A stretch of DNA of 64,000 nucleotides, from NCBI RefSeq assembly GCF_001649575.2, contig NC_051449.1, forward strand, positions 14,854,917 through 14,918,916, read 5' to 3'. The DNA is from Kryptolebias marmoratus. Its lineage: Eukaryota; Chordata; Actinopteri; Cyprinodontiformes; Rivulidae. Shown piece after piece: positions 1 through 13,990 of the stretch. Numbering within the stretch: the first letter of the stretch is position 1; the number at the start of each line of letters is the position of its first letter. Both the position numbers and the translations under genes were made by a program. The notes under the pieces are model-generated. The model saw nothing but the letters and a program-made list of their open reading frames with translations. It ran no database searches and had not been told where the DNA came from.

Positions 1-380
1 GAAGTTTTTTTTTTTTCTTGATAAACAAATCTGCGATTCAGCGAATGTTTAATGACACCACAACAACTAGGCTGGCAAAAGAAAAAATCTTTTTATGTTT
101 CTTTTTCTCCATGATTAACATGTGGTTTGTTTGTTTGTTTGAGAAGGTCAAACGTGGTGAGAAATCACCCAAGAGAGGAAAAAAAAAGAAAAGCTCTTGA
201 CTGGTGATATTTCTCTCCTTGAATGTTTTTTATTGCATGCAGTCTAATGAATGAAACCAGCACAATAGCTTCCAAGGAGACAGAAAAAAATGGCCATAAA
301 AGAGCGACTCTGTTCCAATTTATCTCCTTGGGCTTATTCTGTGTTTTGCACCCCCCGTCCCACCCACTCCCCCCACACCC

Positions 381-381
<1 letters not shown>

Positions 382-431
<50 letters not shown>
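382..431. repeat. (AC)25 microsatellite
   Basis: Uninterrupted AC dinucleotide run preceded by a C-rich tract (about 350-381). Likely length-polymorphic. Confidence 0.98.
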
Positions 432-432
<1 letters not shown>

Positions 433-1971
433 ACCCTCATTTCACAGAATTTAACTAGTCTGTCAATTTTTTTATCTCGATCTTTGCCCTCATTTGTGCT
501 ATTCTCTCCACCTGACACCACATTTTTCCCCCTCTAAAGCCAGCTATCTTTTCTCCTCTTCACTATCTCAACACATTGCTCCCAACGAGCCTGTACCCAG
601 CAAGTCACTTTCACTGTTGACACCCTCATCAATCCAGGTTTTGTTTTATGGCAGAAAGGAGTCGGCTCTCCTTCTGGCTCCACATTAATTGCAGTGTGAG
701 AACACAGATGAGGATTGTTAAGTACTTGCCTATTTGCTCCACTCTTATAACTCTAGTCACTCTTTGTTCCCTCTCTCCTCTAGAGGCCTTATTTTAACTT
801 CTTACCTAACATTTTTTATGCACGTACACTTTTTTCTTTCCTGCCTCCGGCTCTGTTCTGCCCTCCTCTGTAACACCACATTTCACTTTGATGTCAACTA
901 CCGACAGTGGACCGAAATTCAACATTACTGAGACAGACATTGTAAAGATTAATAGAATAGTGTCGTTTCTATGTGTCTTGATGACATCCTCTATTCTTTG
1001 TCTTGTCCCTCCTGAGTAAAATTGTTGTGCGTTTAGGTGTGTGCGTCGAGGAGTGTTGTATGAAGTGATAGTGTTCTCAATCAAATTAGCATGAGGAGTG
1101 GTGGCAGTGGGCTCCAGGGTGCTTCAAGGCAAGCAGACAGTTTTATTTGCTTATTCTTTATCTCGAGGCCACAGTCAACAGGAACAGATTCGTTCCATTC
1201 ATCATGGTACCAGAATAATGTGCTGTGGTACATTGTTCCCTTTGCAGAACTCAAAGAGTAGGAGAATAAAAGTAGCTGAAAAATTGGAGAGTGAGGAAGA
1301 ATAAATAGCTGAGAGAAAACAGTGCAGACAAAGAGACATTTAATATAAGGGGAGGCATCAGCTGCAGCTACTGCAAATAAAGCTGCTTTATTATTGTTTG
1401 AATGTGTGTGAGCTTGTGGCATGTTAATGTACATACACTATATTTTTTATGATTAGAGTTATATTGTTAGGTATGTTTCCAAACCTGAACTCACTGATCT
1501 AGACTCAGCTAAGTCTATGTGGATCAAAGATAAAGTGTAAATTAAACGTGAGCACTTTTTACACGTCACTCAGCTGATTCTGTGATGCTTGAAATGTGTA
1601 AGCGATACTGCGCTGAGCCTCCCCAGCTTGGCATATTTGAATTACCAACGGGAACAGCAAAAGTATTATAAAGACATTGTTTTTATGACATGAAAGCCCA
1701 ACCAGTGTATGAAAATGTCTTGATGAATGAGGGGAAGAAAGAAACTAAATGCATGGCAGGTGTCATGCTGAACAAAAAAAAACAATCTGGTGTACAGCTG
1801 TTTCATCCATCCATCCATTTTTTACTCACTTTTTTCTTTCTGGGTTGTGGGGGAGTTGATGCCTATCTCAAGCGGTCATTATGCAAAAGTTGGGGTCCAA
1901 CCTGAACAGGTTCCAAGTTTATGACAGAGGAGCAAACCAACAAAACAAAATAAAAACTTTACAGAAACTGT

Positions 1972-2225
1972 TAGCACTCAGAGTATGTGTTGGCGACTCA
2001 CAGCTATTACCACAACAAATTTTAGCCCAATTTCTGTAAAGCTGACAGAGTTCAAGCTATTTTTGTTTGCTAAGGTTGATTAGTTGTGCTGACCATCCGG
2101 AATTAGGTTGACTCCAAACATTAGACAGTTTCAGATTATCCCCAAATAATTACTTTCTGAAAGTTTATTTAAAATTTGTTGAGTGCCAACAGAAAGACAA
2201 ACAAACAGACACACACACAGATGAT
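1972..2225 (+). repeat. Unclassified interspersed repeat (family R), copy 1
   Basis: Partial copy. It shares with the other copies, in order: a block around ACCACAACAAATTTTAGCCC, TTTGCTAAGGTTGATTAG, TTGACTCCAAA, AATTACTTTCTGAAAGTTT, and an end of AGACAAACAAACAGACACAC. No coding capacity is seen. Confidence 0.7.
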
Positions 2226-3643
2226 TATATATTGACCCAACTTTTGTGTCAGTGGGTGACATAAAGATTAATAAACCTATAATAAAAAATCGAAACCCTT
2301 AACACTAAACCCACAAACAATTATGGAAAAGGGCTTTTATACAGCATTTAAATTTTAAACTAAACTGCTTTTAAAGTCACTGTGTTTTGTTGCAGAAACA
2401 TATCCACCTTCTCAAAAAATGGTGTCAATAATAAAAGTGAATGTATAATCAGTCTTCTATCCCTTTTTATTCCAGTTGATGCTGTTTTTTCCACACACAA
2501 CACAAAGAAGAAATTGCTCCATATTTTTTGAAACTGAAACTTTCATTTTTCAGCTGACTTTACACACATTTAGATGAACATCTAAAAAGCAAACTAAACA
2601 CAAAACAAAGACCAAGACCGGTGTGGTGGTAAACAACAACAATCCTGACAAAAACTGTGACTGGGAGATCAACACCTATAACTACTTCTACTCTTATTTA
2701 AGCCAGTTCTTACAAACTACAGCTGAAACTAACCTGTAAAAGCAAGAAATTCTTCATATTCTGGCAAGTCAGATTGTTTCTTTGCAACAGAAGCAGAAAA
2801 GAAGTCTGCATAAAATTTTATATGAAAATGTTTCAATTTTAAATATATGTCTTTTTGCATTAAACCTTTACAGGACATACCTAACTATTTTACAGTCTCA
2901 ACGTGCTTTTCAATATGGTGACTTTTTTCAGAAACATAATGATTTCAGTTTATTTTATTTTATTTTTTGTATGAAACTCTGGTTTCTGGTCTTCTCTTCC
3001 CTGCTGTAGAGATGGTGTGTGTGTGTGTGCAGGTGTGTGTGTAGGCAAGTTTCAGTTGTTGTTTGGTTTACATTTGCTCACATCTATAAGATCATTTAAA
3101 TTTACATTTAGTAATGCAGCAAATGCATTTTTGTTCTTCACTGAACTTCTGCTAAAGTACTGTATCAGTGTCAAATTCTGATGTGCTGCACATGTGATTA
3201 GAAATTGCCAGGCTGCATATTTTCACTGTCACAAAAGAAAAGACACTGAGAGAAGAATAGAAAATAAGAAGAATAAGAAAAAAAGAAAATAGAAGTGAAC
3301 AAAACGAGAAATTACTATCGTGATCGTATGAAAGTATCAATTTCCCTGTGATTACAGTCACAGTTTTGGCTTCGCTGATCATCTACTGAGTCAGTTAGAG
3401 TCAGTTTCACCTTGCCAGATCGCACTGTACCTACTAGACTGCACCAAGGGGAAAAAAAAGCTGAGATGCTAATTACAGTAGAGGACCTAACAAAGCAGAA
3501 AGTGTGACACACTTCAAAGACAGAGGGGTGAAGAGGAAGTGGAACAGGAAGGGAGGGAGAGGGACAAAAATGTTAGGAAAAAGGTAGCTGATGTGAGAGG
3601 AGGAGATGAAAGAGGGAGACAAAGGTAGACACGAAAATGGGGA

Positions 3644-3650
<7 letters not shown>

Positions 3651-3699
<49 letters not shown>
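3651..3699. repeat. (TG)n microsatellite, about 24 units
   Basis: Uninterrupted TG run within purine-rich sequence (3520-3760). It explains the low-complexity open frame read through it on the minus strand. Confidence 0.98.
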
Positions 3700-3702
<3 letters not shown>

Positions 3703-6529
3703 AGATAGACAGAGTGAGTGGAGAGAAAGATGATGTGATGGATCATCAAAGGATAAGAGAGGATATTGAAGCGACAGTCTGATCAAACCACACTGGTGTC
3801 TGTTTCTCTGCCCCGAGGAGGGGAGGAACATTTCACTTTGCCTGAATATTTCTTTCCTTCTCTCTCTCTGTCTTTCTGTGTTCTTCCTTTGTGCTGTGCT
3901 CAGATTTCTGCAGTGCAGTTTGCAGGTAATAGTTGAGCATGTCTGTAACATGAAACATGTTATAAATATCATTGTGTGCTCTTTAGAGCTCAGATTTCCA
4001 CCAGGAATTTTCTGTTTATTTAACTAAAAGAGTTTGACAAAACTTACAAAGAATTATTCTGAGATTATGTGCAACAATTTTTATTGAAAATACTATGAAG
4101 ATAGTAAGATGTATTATCTTTCACAGTTATAAATGTGTCTACTTAAGTTAAATGATTTAAGCATCAGCATTTGTAGTCGGTACTATTGGTACACCAAGTT
4201 TGCACATATTGTACCAGTGCTGTTCCTTTAACACCATTCATTGGATTTTTGCTGTGTTTTTGTATTTTAAACTTCTTTAAAGCAAGTCCAATCACTTAGA
4301 TACTTGGAAACCCAAAAGAACAACCCGAAATTGTTTCCAAGACCATATAAATTAATGTGTATCTGTCATACTGAAATTGAGCGTATTGTAAAAGTTTCCA
4401 CATGTTTAAAACAGTGCACATCTGAGGCAGGGCATCCTCTTTTTATTTCAGTAAACATGCAATTGAGCCAACATTAATGAGCCAGTTAACTGATTTTTGT
4501 CCCTCCATTTGCCATGCAAAGAAATATAAAAAAAAACCTCCCATGAACTGCTATCCAATCAACAAGAACAGAAGTTGCTGCAAAGAAAAAGAGTCTGTCA
4601 TCACCAGCTTAAACAAATGCACACATGCCAAGACTTTCAAAGGTTATTTCAAAGTAGATGTAATGAAGGTAGTGTGCATCGGCAGTGTGGTCACAACAAA
4701 AGAAGGTGGAAAAATGCTGATGGTACACAACAAGAAAGTGGCTGCTGTTGTCAGAGAAAAGTCTCATCTGGCGTCTTTTCACATACAGTATAAAGAAGAC
4801 TCGACCATGGGTGTGATTCCTGCTGAATCACAGTGTCTCAACTCTCTAGGCCTTTTTTATACGCCTCTTTCAAATCCTACACCCATCAGGGATACAGAAG
4901 AATTTGAATTTTCCGCACTACAACAGGTAGTTAAACGTGTGGAGCTGAAACTGAGGAGTTCAGTGCCGGGGACACACCACTTTGAACTCATCTGAGTCAA
5001 ACAGAGTCAGAGTCAGGAGGAGAAAAGGACCATCTGAGTCACCAAGCATCATCTCCATGATAAATGAGGGTGTACTTCAGAGAGACACATTTTTCTGACG
5101 TTTTTGGTCACTGTGGCTTTAATATGAGGACCTATTTTGTGTACTAAATAATATAGGAATGATTTATAGCATAGAAAGAGACATTTAGATTTAACAGTAA
5201 AACCAGAGGTTGATAAGTTTGCCTTGAAGTAAAGTTTAAAAACTTTTTAGTCGAAGTGGGACCAAAGAGAACAAGTGTGCCATTAACAGATACTTCCCTC
5301 CCGTCTCCAAACCTCTCTGCTCCCTGCCACCATTCAGTCAAACCTCAAGTGAGCTTTTGCATCAGTTCACTAAAACAGTAATCTGGATGTGTTTCCCAGT
5401 TCAGTCATCAAGTGTTTTGGAGGGAGAGGAGGAACATGCATTCTTAATGTATTTGGTGTTATATAATTTTAAAGTTTCCAAGTCAAGTTTTTTTGTATCA
5501 TGTATCACATTTATGAGGTCAATAGGAATTCCTCCCTCAAGGTGAAGAGGACTCCAAAAAACTGTCAAGTTGTTTTTCATCAAAGCTGACAGAAAAATCC
5601 AGAAAAAAAATCTGTTTGAAGAAAGGACATTGTAATACATAAATTATGTACAGGATAATTTAATAGTTTGACTCAAGTCTTGGACACAAAACTCTTCCAG
5701 TAACTTTAGGCTATGTTTTGTAATTTGTCCTTGTTTTCTTCTGTTTCTGTTGTTTTGTCAGAATTAAACACTTAAACTGTAATTTTGTATTTTGATAGAT
5801 ATAGCTAAATTGAGAAACAAATATTAAGCATTAATATGGAGTTTTTAATTATTGCAATCTTTTCTTTTTATGAATTTATTCTCCATTCTTTTCCAAGGCA
5901 GGGAATTGATAATTTTTCAAAATGTTCATCTTTCTTTGATTTTTTTTTGCCCTCCCACTTTTTCATCTCTGCTTGACCTCAGCTTAGCTAAACCTTCATG
6001 TGAACTTCTCTCCCATGTCACAATCTCTGTACGCTCACATCCTCTTATTACCAACCAGAGATATTACATTTGTCACATTTTATTGATTTTTCTCTCACTC
6101 TATTTGACCTGCACATTTGGCTCCATTTGTTTGTTAGCTTGCCAGTAGCTATCCCTACAGGAGCTGTTATTCAGAGCTGCATTAGTGACTAAACACGTGA
6201 GTATTTCGCCTGTTTCCTCAATATGTGGTGTGTGGGTGTTCTGCATTTTTCTTTTGTATTTTCTTTTAACATTCTGTCAACAACAAGCTGATTGCATTTA
6301 GTCTCTCCCCTGCTGATTCCCCTTGTGTTCATTTAAAATTCATTTATCTTCCTTTTAAATGCATTGTTTACAGACTTTCAGTCTGATCCTGTATTCTTGT
6401 CCTGTTTCAGTCAAACTGTAACATATGTAACAAGGTAATCTGTAATGAAACAAGCCTTTTTTTGGTAACTGAAAAAAATGCAGTGATAGTCTTCAATAGC
6501 ACGTTACAGGAAAACTCTCAGTGAAACTG

Positions 6530-6750
6530 GATTCTTCCATACGTTGGGAATCAGCCTGCCTTTCCATTGTCGAGGCGAGCTAATTGGATCCTTTTAGACT
6601 GTGAGAGTAATTACACCTCAAGTAATGCTCGACTGGAGCTCTGTTGTTGGTGCATTGTCAAATTGCTCACAGCGTCAAACAACCTCTTAGCCTATGATTG
6701 ATTTTATGAAGGAGCTGGCCCATTCTATTATCAGCCTATTACCCCATTTT
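6530..6750. promoter_or_regulatory. Candidate conserved noncoding block
   Basis: A repeat-free, more GC-balanced stretch with clustered TAATTGG, GTAATTACAC and AAGTAATG motifs and no open frame. Proposed only on composition and motif clustering. Confidence 0.2.
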
Positions 6751-9700
6751 TTTCGATTTTGCACTGGATCCTTTTCTCGCTTCTTGACACCATGTGATTT
6801 TCAATTTCTCTCTTGCTCTCTTTGAGTGTGTGTGTCGTTTTTGTGTGTATATCTGCTTGTAAGAATCTGAGGTTTTGTCTGTATGTTTTACATGCTTGTT
6901 TATATGAGTTTATATTTTAGAGACAATATTTAAGCCCTTTAATCTTAACAGTGCTTAATAATATTAATAATAAAACTAAATCAGCATGTCAATTAATGAC
7001 CTTTTTTCAGTTTTCAATACTTGCTGTTTTCTTGCGACCTTCTCTATATTTAAATGTTTTTCTTGTACCATTTGCAGAAAAGAGATGCCTTGTTTACTGG
7101 CAGTATTTGTGTTTTTGGTAGCGACAGACAGAAAGACAGGGGGTGGGAGATAGAATGCTGATATGCCATTTCTTTCCCTTCAAAATGACAGATAAAAGAG
7201 ATCGCTTCTCAAGGATAGAGCACTGACCCATGGCTCTGGTTTGAGTTGAAATGACTTAATGAAATGTGTGGAGAAAAGCAGCTGAAACTAATCCAGTAAT
7301 TCTCTGTGTTTCCCGGCGCTCGCTCTCTCCTTCTGTCTGTCTATCTAACAGAGGTTTGACAAGGCTTCAGCACCCTGACAGCCCAATTAGACATTCATTT
7401 GCATATCTTCCACACTCCATTTGCCTCATTCGAGTGAGCATAAAAACCGATCAATCTTTTCAACCTGTGTACGATATCTTTGTTTAGATTAACGTTGGCT
7501 TCAATTATCTACCATCCCTCCACCTAATCTCACCTCAGATCTCTGTTTTTGAGACTGATCTCTGTCCTAACCATCAGCTCCTTGGTCTCCTGCTTATTAT
7601 GGACATCTTGCACATCATAACAATAAACATGACAGCATTCTTTAGTTGGATTTATTTTGGATATTTTGGTTTTTTTACTCTCCAAAAGTGACACGAAAAG
7701 CAACTGTTGTATTTTTTCTGGAGCTGGTAAAGTAAAATAAAACTGCCACAATTTTAATACAAGTGTAATAGGATAAACTAAACTGTGCTTTATCTGTGCA
7801 GGTTTGCCAGCTCTGATGCTTTTGGTTTAACCCACCTGTTTTTTTAGGATCTCCTCATTGCTCTGACACCGCCAAAATAATTACATGCCAAACTACAAGA
7901 ATTTCCCCTTTAATAACAAATGTGATGAAAGTTAAATCATTTAAACCTCTTTCTCTTAGTGTTCAAGAGACATTTCTTGTGCATTTTGGTAGAGAAGATG
8001 AATTATTTTGCTCTGAATTGCTGACTGGAGGTGTAAAAATGGGATTTATGTAAGTCTGAGGGTTGTCTTTCTCTTACCTGTCAAGGTGAAAGACACAAAA
8101 GGATTCTGTATTTAGTGTTTCAGCCTGAGAGATCATGTGATTAACATCCATACTGAAGTCAGAGGAAAGGTCAAATTAGCCAGGAGTAAAACAGGTTATC
8201 AGATGCTCAGAGAGGTATTTCAGAGAAAACCTTTGCACCGTTGTTAGCTATATTTAAAAATAATTTTTTAAAAATCTGCATGACAACAAGAACGCTTTTT
8301 ATAACCTCCACCACAGTGGTGTGAACTCTATGTACCTCCACCATCTTTCACAGCCAATAATCTATAGTTGCTCAAAGGGTTCTGCATGGGTCATAGCTTT
8401 TTTCATGGCCTCTGTATATTTTCTGTCCTTTTTTTGTCAGAGTGAAGTGGTTCATATTCAGCTGGTTGCAATATGCAGCTTTTACAGCTTGATTTAAGTG
8501 ACACACCACTGTGTCTGAAGTGAAAGATTTCGTAAGTTTCTGTATAATAATAAAAATGCAAAGTACATTATCCTTCTTTTAAAGCACAGAGACAGAAAAG
8601 TATAAAATTTAAAATATTATAAAGCAAAAATCCCTCTCTAGCCTTGTTCTCGGGTGTTTGAAAGTACAAATGTTCTTACTTTTTATTGTCATACCACTGG
8701 AAGCAGGTTTGTCATTTAAAAAACATTAAAACAGAGGCAATAATAGCATGAAAATGTTGTGAAAAACTTCATACAGCTACTTAAATGAATTGGCAACAAG
8801 TAGCATAATTGGGTATAAAAAAAAAACAAATATAGTATTTCCACAAACATAGCAACCAAGCAAAACAAATCATATGTGTATCCTCTTAAAAAGATGTAGA
8901 GACTTTTAGTAATGTGAAATCTCCTGCTGAGCCAAAGGAACAAGGCTGAAAATCAATACTGTATTACTGTGATCTGGCAGCAGGACATTAAAACTCGCTT
9001 TTGTTGTGGAAAGCGCAATATGGAAACAGGGAAACTTTGGAAATACATTTTCAGTGAGCATTATCACACATTCAAGTAAAAGGTCCAACATATAATGAAA
9101 AAAACCATACAAATAGTCAGGAAAAGCTGGGAACTTATCTGAGAACGAGCTTATATAAGATGTATTAAAGTGGTCTATATTTGAAGTTTTTCATTTAGAA
9201 ATTATCCTTGCTGATTCATCTGGCTAAATAAAAAGGAAAAGTAGTCATTCAGTTTGATGTTATTGCACAACTTATGCTGCCCTGCTGCGCATCCGTTATG
9301 ACAACATTAATGCTGAACATTATGTATATTTTAATTTCAATCTATCAGAAGATCAAGAAAGACTAAAACAAGTTTGCCTACAAAACTACAGCAAATAGTC
9401 TTCTGAATGCGCGTACAGATGTTCTCATGTCTCTAAAGGGTTTTGTTAAAAAATGTGATAAATTACAGAAGGATAAATTCCTGTGACATTCCTGAACATT
9501 TTGCAGATATCTTTTTGTCATTCAGGTTTAAGAACCAAACCAAATTCTCAGTTTTTTATCTGTTGCCTTTGTGCATTGTTGCAGTAACTTCTTTAGTAAA
9601 TAAATATATTATATTTTTTATCTGTACTTTGGTAAAAGCATTTTAGCTTGTGTACAAACAGTTCTGTTACAGCAGTTTATCTTATATTTTGTTGTTAGCT

Positions 9701-10583
9701 GTTCAAAAACTCATTTCATTCTTGTGACCCAATGTACTTATAAGAAGTACTTCAGATGTACAAATATAAACATAACTTCTTGATATATGTAGCATACAGT
9801 TTGAATGCAGCAGTTTAATAGCTTTCATTTGCCCATTTTCAACCCTTTTTTGTCTTAGTTGGTTACAGTTTGATGAGGAAGTGATGGATGCTCTGGACAC
9901 AGGTTGATAAATTACACTCAGGACTAGAAAATGGAGGTGTTGTCATTAATATGATATGAATGAGCTGTCATGTCAACACTGGACTCTCTCACGACAAAAT
10001 GGAGGAGAGATGACTGCTTGGCTGTGAGTTCATACTGTAGTTTGTAACACTGTAGATTAATTGTGAGCCACAATGGATTATTACATGGTATTTACACATT
10101 TTAGGCCAGTTAAACTTGCGACATCCTCCCAAAAACTTATAAATGTTGTCTCTTCTACTTGTCTTACAACTGTATCTACCCAGATAATATTAGTTTGCTC
10201 ACATTTTAGCATTTCCTCCTCAGCAAAAGGGGTAAATCATCCCTGAAGAGGTGCTACAGCTGCTGACAGCTGTGCCCTCCTTTTACTCAGTGGACAAAAA
10301 GGAGGAGAGCTCACTTTTCTAAAAGTGCCAGAACGTTTGAAGGGCAATTTCAGCAGGGTGACAGTGTAATGGATGAAGGCAGTGAAAACCATCAGTCAAG
10401 TGCTCAATAGTACCAAGTCAGAGTTTGAGCAAACAGATACTAACAGCCACTCTCCTGTCCATGTACTCGCTGCAAACTCAATTTCCCTTCCTGGTAGTGC
10501 ATTGTAGCCCTACATGTTTTTAAACTGTTTTTCACCGTCACAATTCCCTTTGGACAAATACTGTCGGTACTTTAAAAAGGCTG

Positions 10584-10745
10584 TTTTTAGTGGCGTGGTA
10601 GCTCGATGGTCAGTGCTGGGGTCTTGTAATCCTGGGGGTCCAGGTTGCACCAGGATGGGCATCCAGCACAAAACAATTGCCCACTTTTTTACGTGAATTC
10701 ACTCACTGTGGCAACCCCTGCAAAAGGGAACAGCCGGAAGAAAAA
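10584..10745 (+). mobile_element. tRNA-derived SINE-like element
   Basis: The head TGGCGTGGTAGCTCGATGGT resembles a tRNA A-box region, and GGGTCCAGGTTGCACC sits at the B-box position about 35 bases later. The body (CATCCAGCACAAAAC...CACTGTGGCAACCCCTG...GGAACAGCCGGAAGAAAAAC) matches a dispersed teleost SINE type as I recall it. Degenerate; the family name is not assigned. Confidence 0.6.
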
Positions 10746-13544
10746 CAACCACTTTAAAAAGTTTTTTTTGGCAGCAACAAATTTCCAATTTGCTGATTGA
10801 CTTTGACCTTTACCACCATATGAAAATAATTTAGACAAAATTATCTGTGAATGTTGGGTTATATCAAATAACTCTGAAGCAAATACATAAAACTGTAAAT
10901 TAGGAGGCATTGGAAGATAGATTTATAATTGTTAGTCCAGTGATCATCAAGTGTCGGTCCAGAGGCCATTATCAAGCCACAAGCTTATTCCATTTGGCTT
11001 GGGAAGGATTAAATCTTTAATTAATCAAACACAATTTGACATAGTAATCAAATTGCTCATTGACAGAATGCGAGTAGGCCTAATTCAGACACACAGTAGT
11101 GAGACAAACATGCTGTTCTCAGTTCTCACTAACTGTTTACCTCAGTAAGATGCCAGAAGTGCTGAAATATGGTAAGCTCAGGTTCAAGCCCACTGCTGGT
11201 TACACTTTTTTTAGTGCTGCTTTTGGTTACTGTGATTGTGAAGATTTTAGTGAGCTTGTTTTGCAATTGGAGCACAAATCAGCTGCAGATTTGTTAATTA
11301 TTAAAATAATTGCATCATGTTTGGGCCTAATGTAGCTACCCTCAGGTAACAGCAATTTCTTTCTTAACAAAACAACTGCTTTTGGTGCTTTTCATTAGAT
11401 GGTTCCTGGTAACAAACTCAGAACTCTTGTGTAATATTTGCTTACAATTTTAGCACTTATCCTATTTTTTCTTAACATTTTCGGCATAATTACAATAAAT
11501 GTAGTGATTCATAGGTAGAGTCACAAGAAAAACTTTTCAATCGAAAACCAAAGAATGGAAATAGCAAATATTATCGATTTATGGCAGAAGAAATGTCAGA
11601 AAATAAATAAATCTAATAAATCAATTGCCAGAAAGCTGGCTTAACACTGTCTGATTAGAGCATATCTTGTTGGTGACCCCTGGGACACTATATGTTATGG
11701 CTTATTTTTTAACTAGATTGATCACTTTAAAAAGCCATGGATTGCTGCAGTTTTGTTGATGTCCTTAATAAACAAACAAACAAATGTCTGCTTATGTACT
11801 AAAACTTGTACCCCTCACACAGTACTTGTATTGTATAAGAATGGTAGTAGACACTCGGAGCTCTAAAAAGGCAGCAGCTGCTGATTCAATTCATATTTTT
11901 CGTTGGGCAATTAACATTATTTCTCCACTCTTTATCATGTTGCACCCTTGAGCTCCTCTTTGTCTCCGCTAATTGTGAGAGTTATTCATAATGATGCCAA
12001 AATGTAACACAAGGGGATACGGGGGGGAATCAGATCATTGCCATCATCAACTTTCTTCTACCTCCCACAGCACAAACAGTTGAAGACAGTCTAATTCCAA
12101 CCCCTTGCTGCCCTTTTAAGACCTTTTGTTGACCTTTCCGTGTCATTTGTCAGTACAACACAGTGGGGCTGTCACTGTGAGGTGAGGATTAAGTCAACTC
12201 GCTGTCCATACTGAACGTGTTAGTTGTTATGTCCAATGATTATAACAAGACTGAAAGTCATTTTGGAGTTTTATCTAGAAAAAAAAAAGTCCTTTAAAAC
12301 ACAAAAGAAATGCTTTTAGTAAAATTATTACCACAAATGCAGAGCACTGTATTAGTATTGGTTTTTGTGACACTGAATGATGTTTTCATCACAAACAAGA
12401 TGTGATTACCAGCTTTATCTGGGCCTCAGATATTAGTAATTAGTGTTGAAAATGTGCAGTAAATTCATTTGCCCCTGTGCCAAAAAGCATCTGTAAGTCA
12501 GGAATTATTCATAGTCATAACAATTTTTGATTCAAGATGGTTTCTCTGGCTGGAAATTATATGTTGAAACATTGGCTTTGTGTAATTACTGTAAACATTA
12601 CCCATTTTTTCCTTTTCAGTTTCTGTTTTTATTTTAATATAATACACATATTTGACTCGATTATAGAGAAAGATTGTGGATAATTCTGGACATTTTTGGT
12701 AAAATGTTAGGCAGTTTATTACTTACTTTTGTCATTAAAAAAAGAAAAACGTAATGGCAGTGTAGCTATTGTTTTAAATGAAAAGAGCATTCATTTATCA
12801 ATTTTCTTCTGTGTTCTTATGTACTATATTTGTGTTAACATTATGTTTCTTTAAAGACAATATGTTTTTCTCTAAACAAGTGAATGTAGTATTTATGAGA
12901 AACAAAGCAAATATTACAAATCATTTTGCTCCTGACATCTGTTGTTATTGCAGCTCCTCCCTGGCTTCACACTGTGATTTATGACAGCAGATTTGTGTAA
13001 ATGAATGGAACTGTTTTCTCTAACAACAAATAGACACGTTTGAATTTACTTCAGCTGAGGAGCCAACAAATGATCAAACATGACAGCAGTGCGTGCTTGA
13101 GCTATTGCCTGCCGTCTGTTATGACGAACATAACTAGCTTGCAGCGATCAATGAAAGATGACAGATTAGGTTATCTTAACCTCCATGGCATATCAAAACT
13201 ACACTGCTTATTACCACCTCACAAGATGTTTTCTCTGAATTCACCTTCCTGATGAATTCTGCATGAAGTCTCACCCCACAGACGAGCACCCTGCTGGTCT
13301 GCTCGACAGTTGACTTGTGCCGTTTTATAAATGTGCATTAGCATTCAAAAAGTCTCCTGTGGTTCTCAATTGCTATCTGTCAGATTTCATTGATGTTGAG
13401 TTTGCCATAACTCATGCTATAGTTTATCATAAAGTAACTAATGTGAACATGAATCAGTATCCTTTTATGTTGAGAGAAAAAGATCAGTGAAAGAAAACTG
13501 AAAAGGAAAGCGATGCAAAATAATTACAGGTCTATCATTTCTTG

Positions 13545-13990
13545 AAGGATTGCGTATCGCTCGCCACCTTACATGCCTGAGATCAAGATCAAGACCAAAA
13601 CCAAGATCATTTTATGCTGAGAAGGGATGGACTTTTAGCTGTTTTGGTCAAACATTGGAAATTACATTATGCATTATTTTATGTAATATTGTGAGATCTG
13701 TCAGTGCTTGGCGTATGCGTTGAGGAAAATCAGCCACTACCACACCAAGTTTTAGCTATAAGTTTTATAGACATTTTTGTGTTTTGGCTAAGGTCAATTA
13801 GCTGTGGCTGGCAGCTTGAATTGGGTTGACCACGAAGTTATTAGCTGTAGATGTACATCCAATGATGATTTTCTGAGTTTCATTAAAATATGTCTACTGG
13901 TTCAGGAGATATTTTGCTAACATTACAGACAAACGAACACGTGCACACACACAGACGCAAGCAAAAACATTATCACCTCTCGCCTTCAGC
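13545..13990 (+). repeat. Unclassified interspersed repeat (family R), copy 2
   Basis: The fullest single unit. Blocks in order: CTTACATGCCTGAGATCAAG, GAAGGGATGGACTTTTAG, TTTTGGTCAAAC, AGCCACTACCACACCAAGTT, GGCTAAGGTCAATTAGCTGT, TTGAATTGGGTTGACC, TGTACATCCAATGATGA, GAGATATTTTGCTAACATTA, then ACAGACAAACGAACACG. It ends with CACACACAGACG followed by a short GC-richer tail (CACCTCTCGCCTTC). Confidence 0.75.

Noticed and set aside
165..537. Overlapping open frames on both strands across the (AC)n tract
   Set aside because: They are low-complexity translations of the microsatellite (VCVC / THTH runs) with no protein similarity.
3514..3972. 152-codon minus-strand frame
   Set aside because: It reads through the (TG)n tract and purine-rich sequence; THTHTH and poly-Ser/Leu composition only.
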